DNA from: Muribaculaceae bacterium
GTDB taxonomy: Bacteria > Bacteroidota > Bacteroidia > Bacteroidales > Muribaculaceae
NCBI GenBank assembly: GCA_029060725.1
Contig: JAIDTL010000030.1
Span: 1-33,452, forward strand
Reading direction: 5' to 3'
Length of the DNA stretch: 33,452 nt
The notes under the pieces are model-generated. The model did not search any database and was not told where the DNA came from. It saw only the letters and a program-made list of their open reading frames with translations. A program made the position numbers and the translations under genes. Below, in pieces: positions 33,414 through 33,452 of the stretch (its first letter is position 1; every line of letters begins with the position of its first letter).

Positions 33414-33452
33414 CTTAACTCCAAATATTGTTCTTGAGTTTCTTTGATATGA

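Overview
The window looks like a chromosome segment of a gut Bacteroidales, most probably the Muribaculaceae/Bacteroides lineage. Three things point there: repeated promoter-like pairs of the Bacteroidota type (TTTG, about 20 bases, TAnnTTTG), a set of typical Bacteroidales families (PL11, GH105, DUF4861, GH2, PepSY-like, HU, QueH), and a second alpha-IPM/citramalate synthase beside leuCD. Taxonomy is inferred from these signs, not from an rRNA gene.

Layout. (1) 1-3950 is a decayed accessory stretch. It holds a broken PAS-type LuxR regulator joined to a headless Crp/Fnr gene, two more partial copies of the Crp/Fnr 3' end, cargo genes between these copies (a TlpA-like thioredoxin and a small lipoprotein), a SanA-like protein with an Ig-like C-terminal extension, and the tail of a WYL regulator. 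(2) 4000-5187 encodes a secreted Sel1-repeat protein. (3) 5254-8884 (minus) is leuC-leuD-cimA/leuA2. (4) 9200-11865 has an HU gene, a secreted PepSY-like protein and a large secreted protein of unknown function. (5) 12067-18816 is a compact rhamnogalacturonan-I operon (PL11 lyase, GH105 lipoprotein, DUF4861 protein, GH2) with no SusC/SusD or regulator in the window. (6) 19009-20355 is a TPR-like/TM protein resembling a sensor kinase that has lost its kinase. (7) 20318-23003 (minus) is leuB-leuA, so the leucine genes lie in two blocks about 11.4 kb apart. (8) 23239-25769 carries an SDR (possibly fructuronate reductase), queH and purC. (9) 25847-33452 is an accessory island with two gene groups: a four-gene minus-strand operon around an AAA+ ATPase with a small HTH-like partner, and an adjacent ART-like/NADAR pair that looks like an ADP-ribosylation toxin-antitoxin. 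It also has an AT-rich orphan gene, an orphan 350-residue gene, and three copies of a 150-240 bp intergenic repeat.

How the parts work together. leuA/leuB/leuC/leuD make leucine; the CimA-like enzyme probably feeds 2-oxobutyrate for isoleucine, or is a second IPM synthase. The RG operon would cut rhamnogalacturonan, remove unsaturated galacturonyl ends and trim beta-galactose-type side chains; the SDR may handle hexuronate downstream. The best candidates for an undescribed system are the ART-like/NADAR pair, the AAA+ operon beside it, and the 'cargo gene plus regulator tail' arrangement at the left end. All functional calls come from reading the translated sequence; no database search was run.
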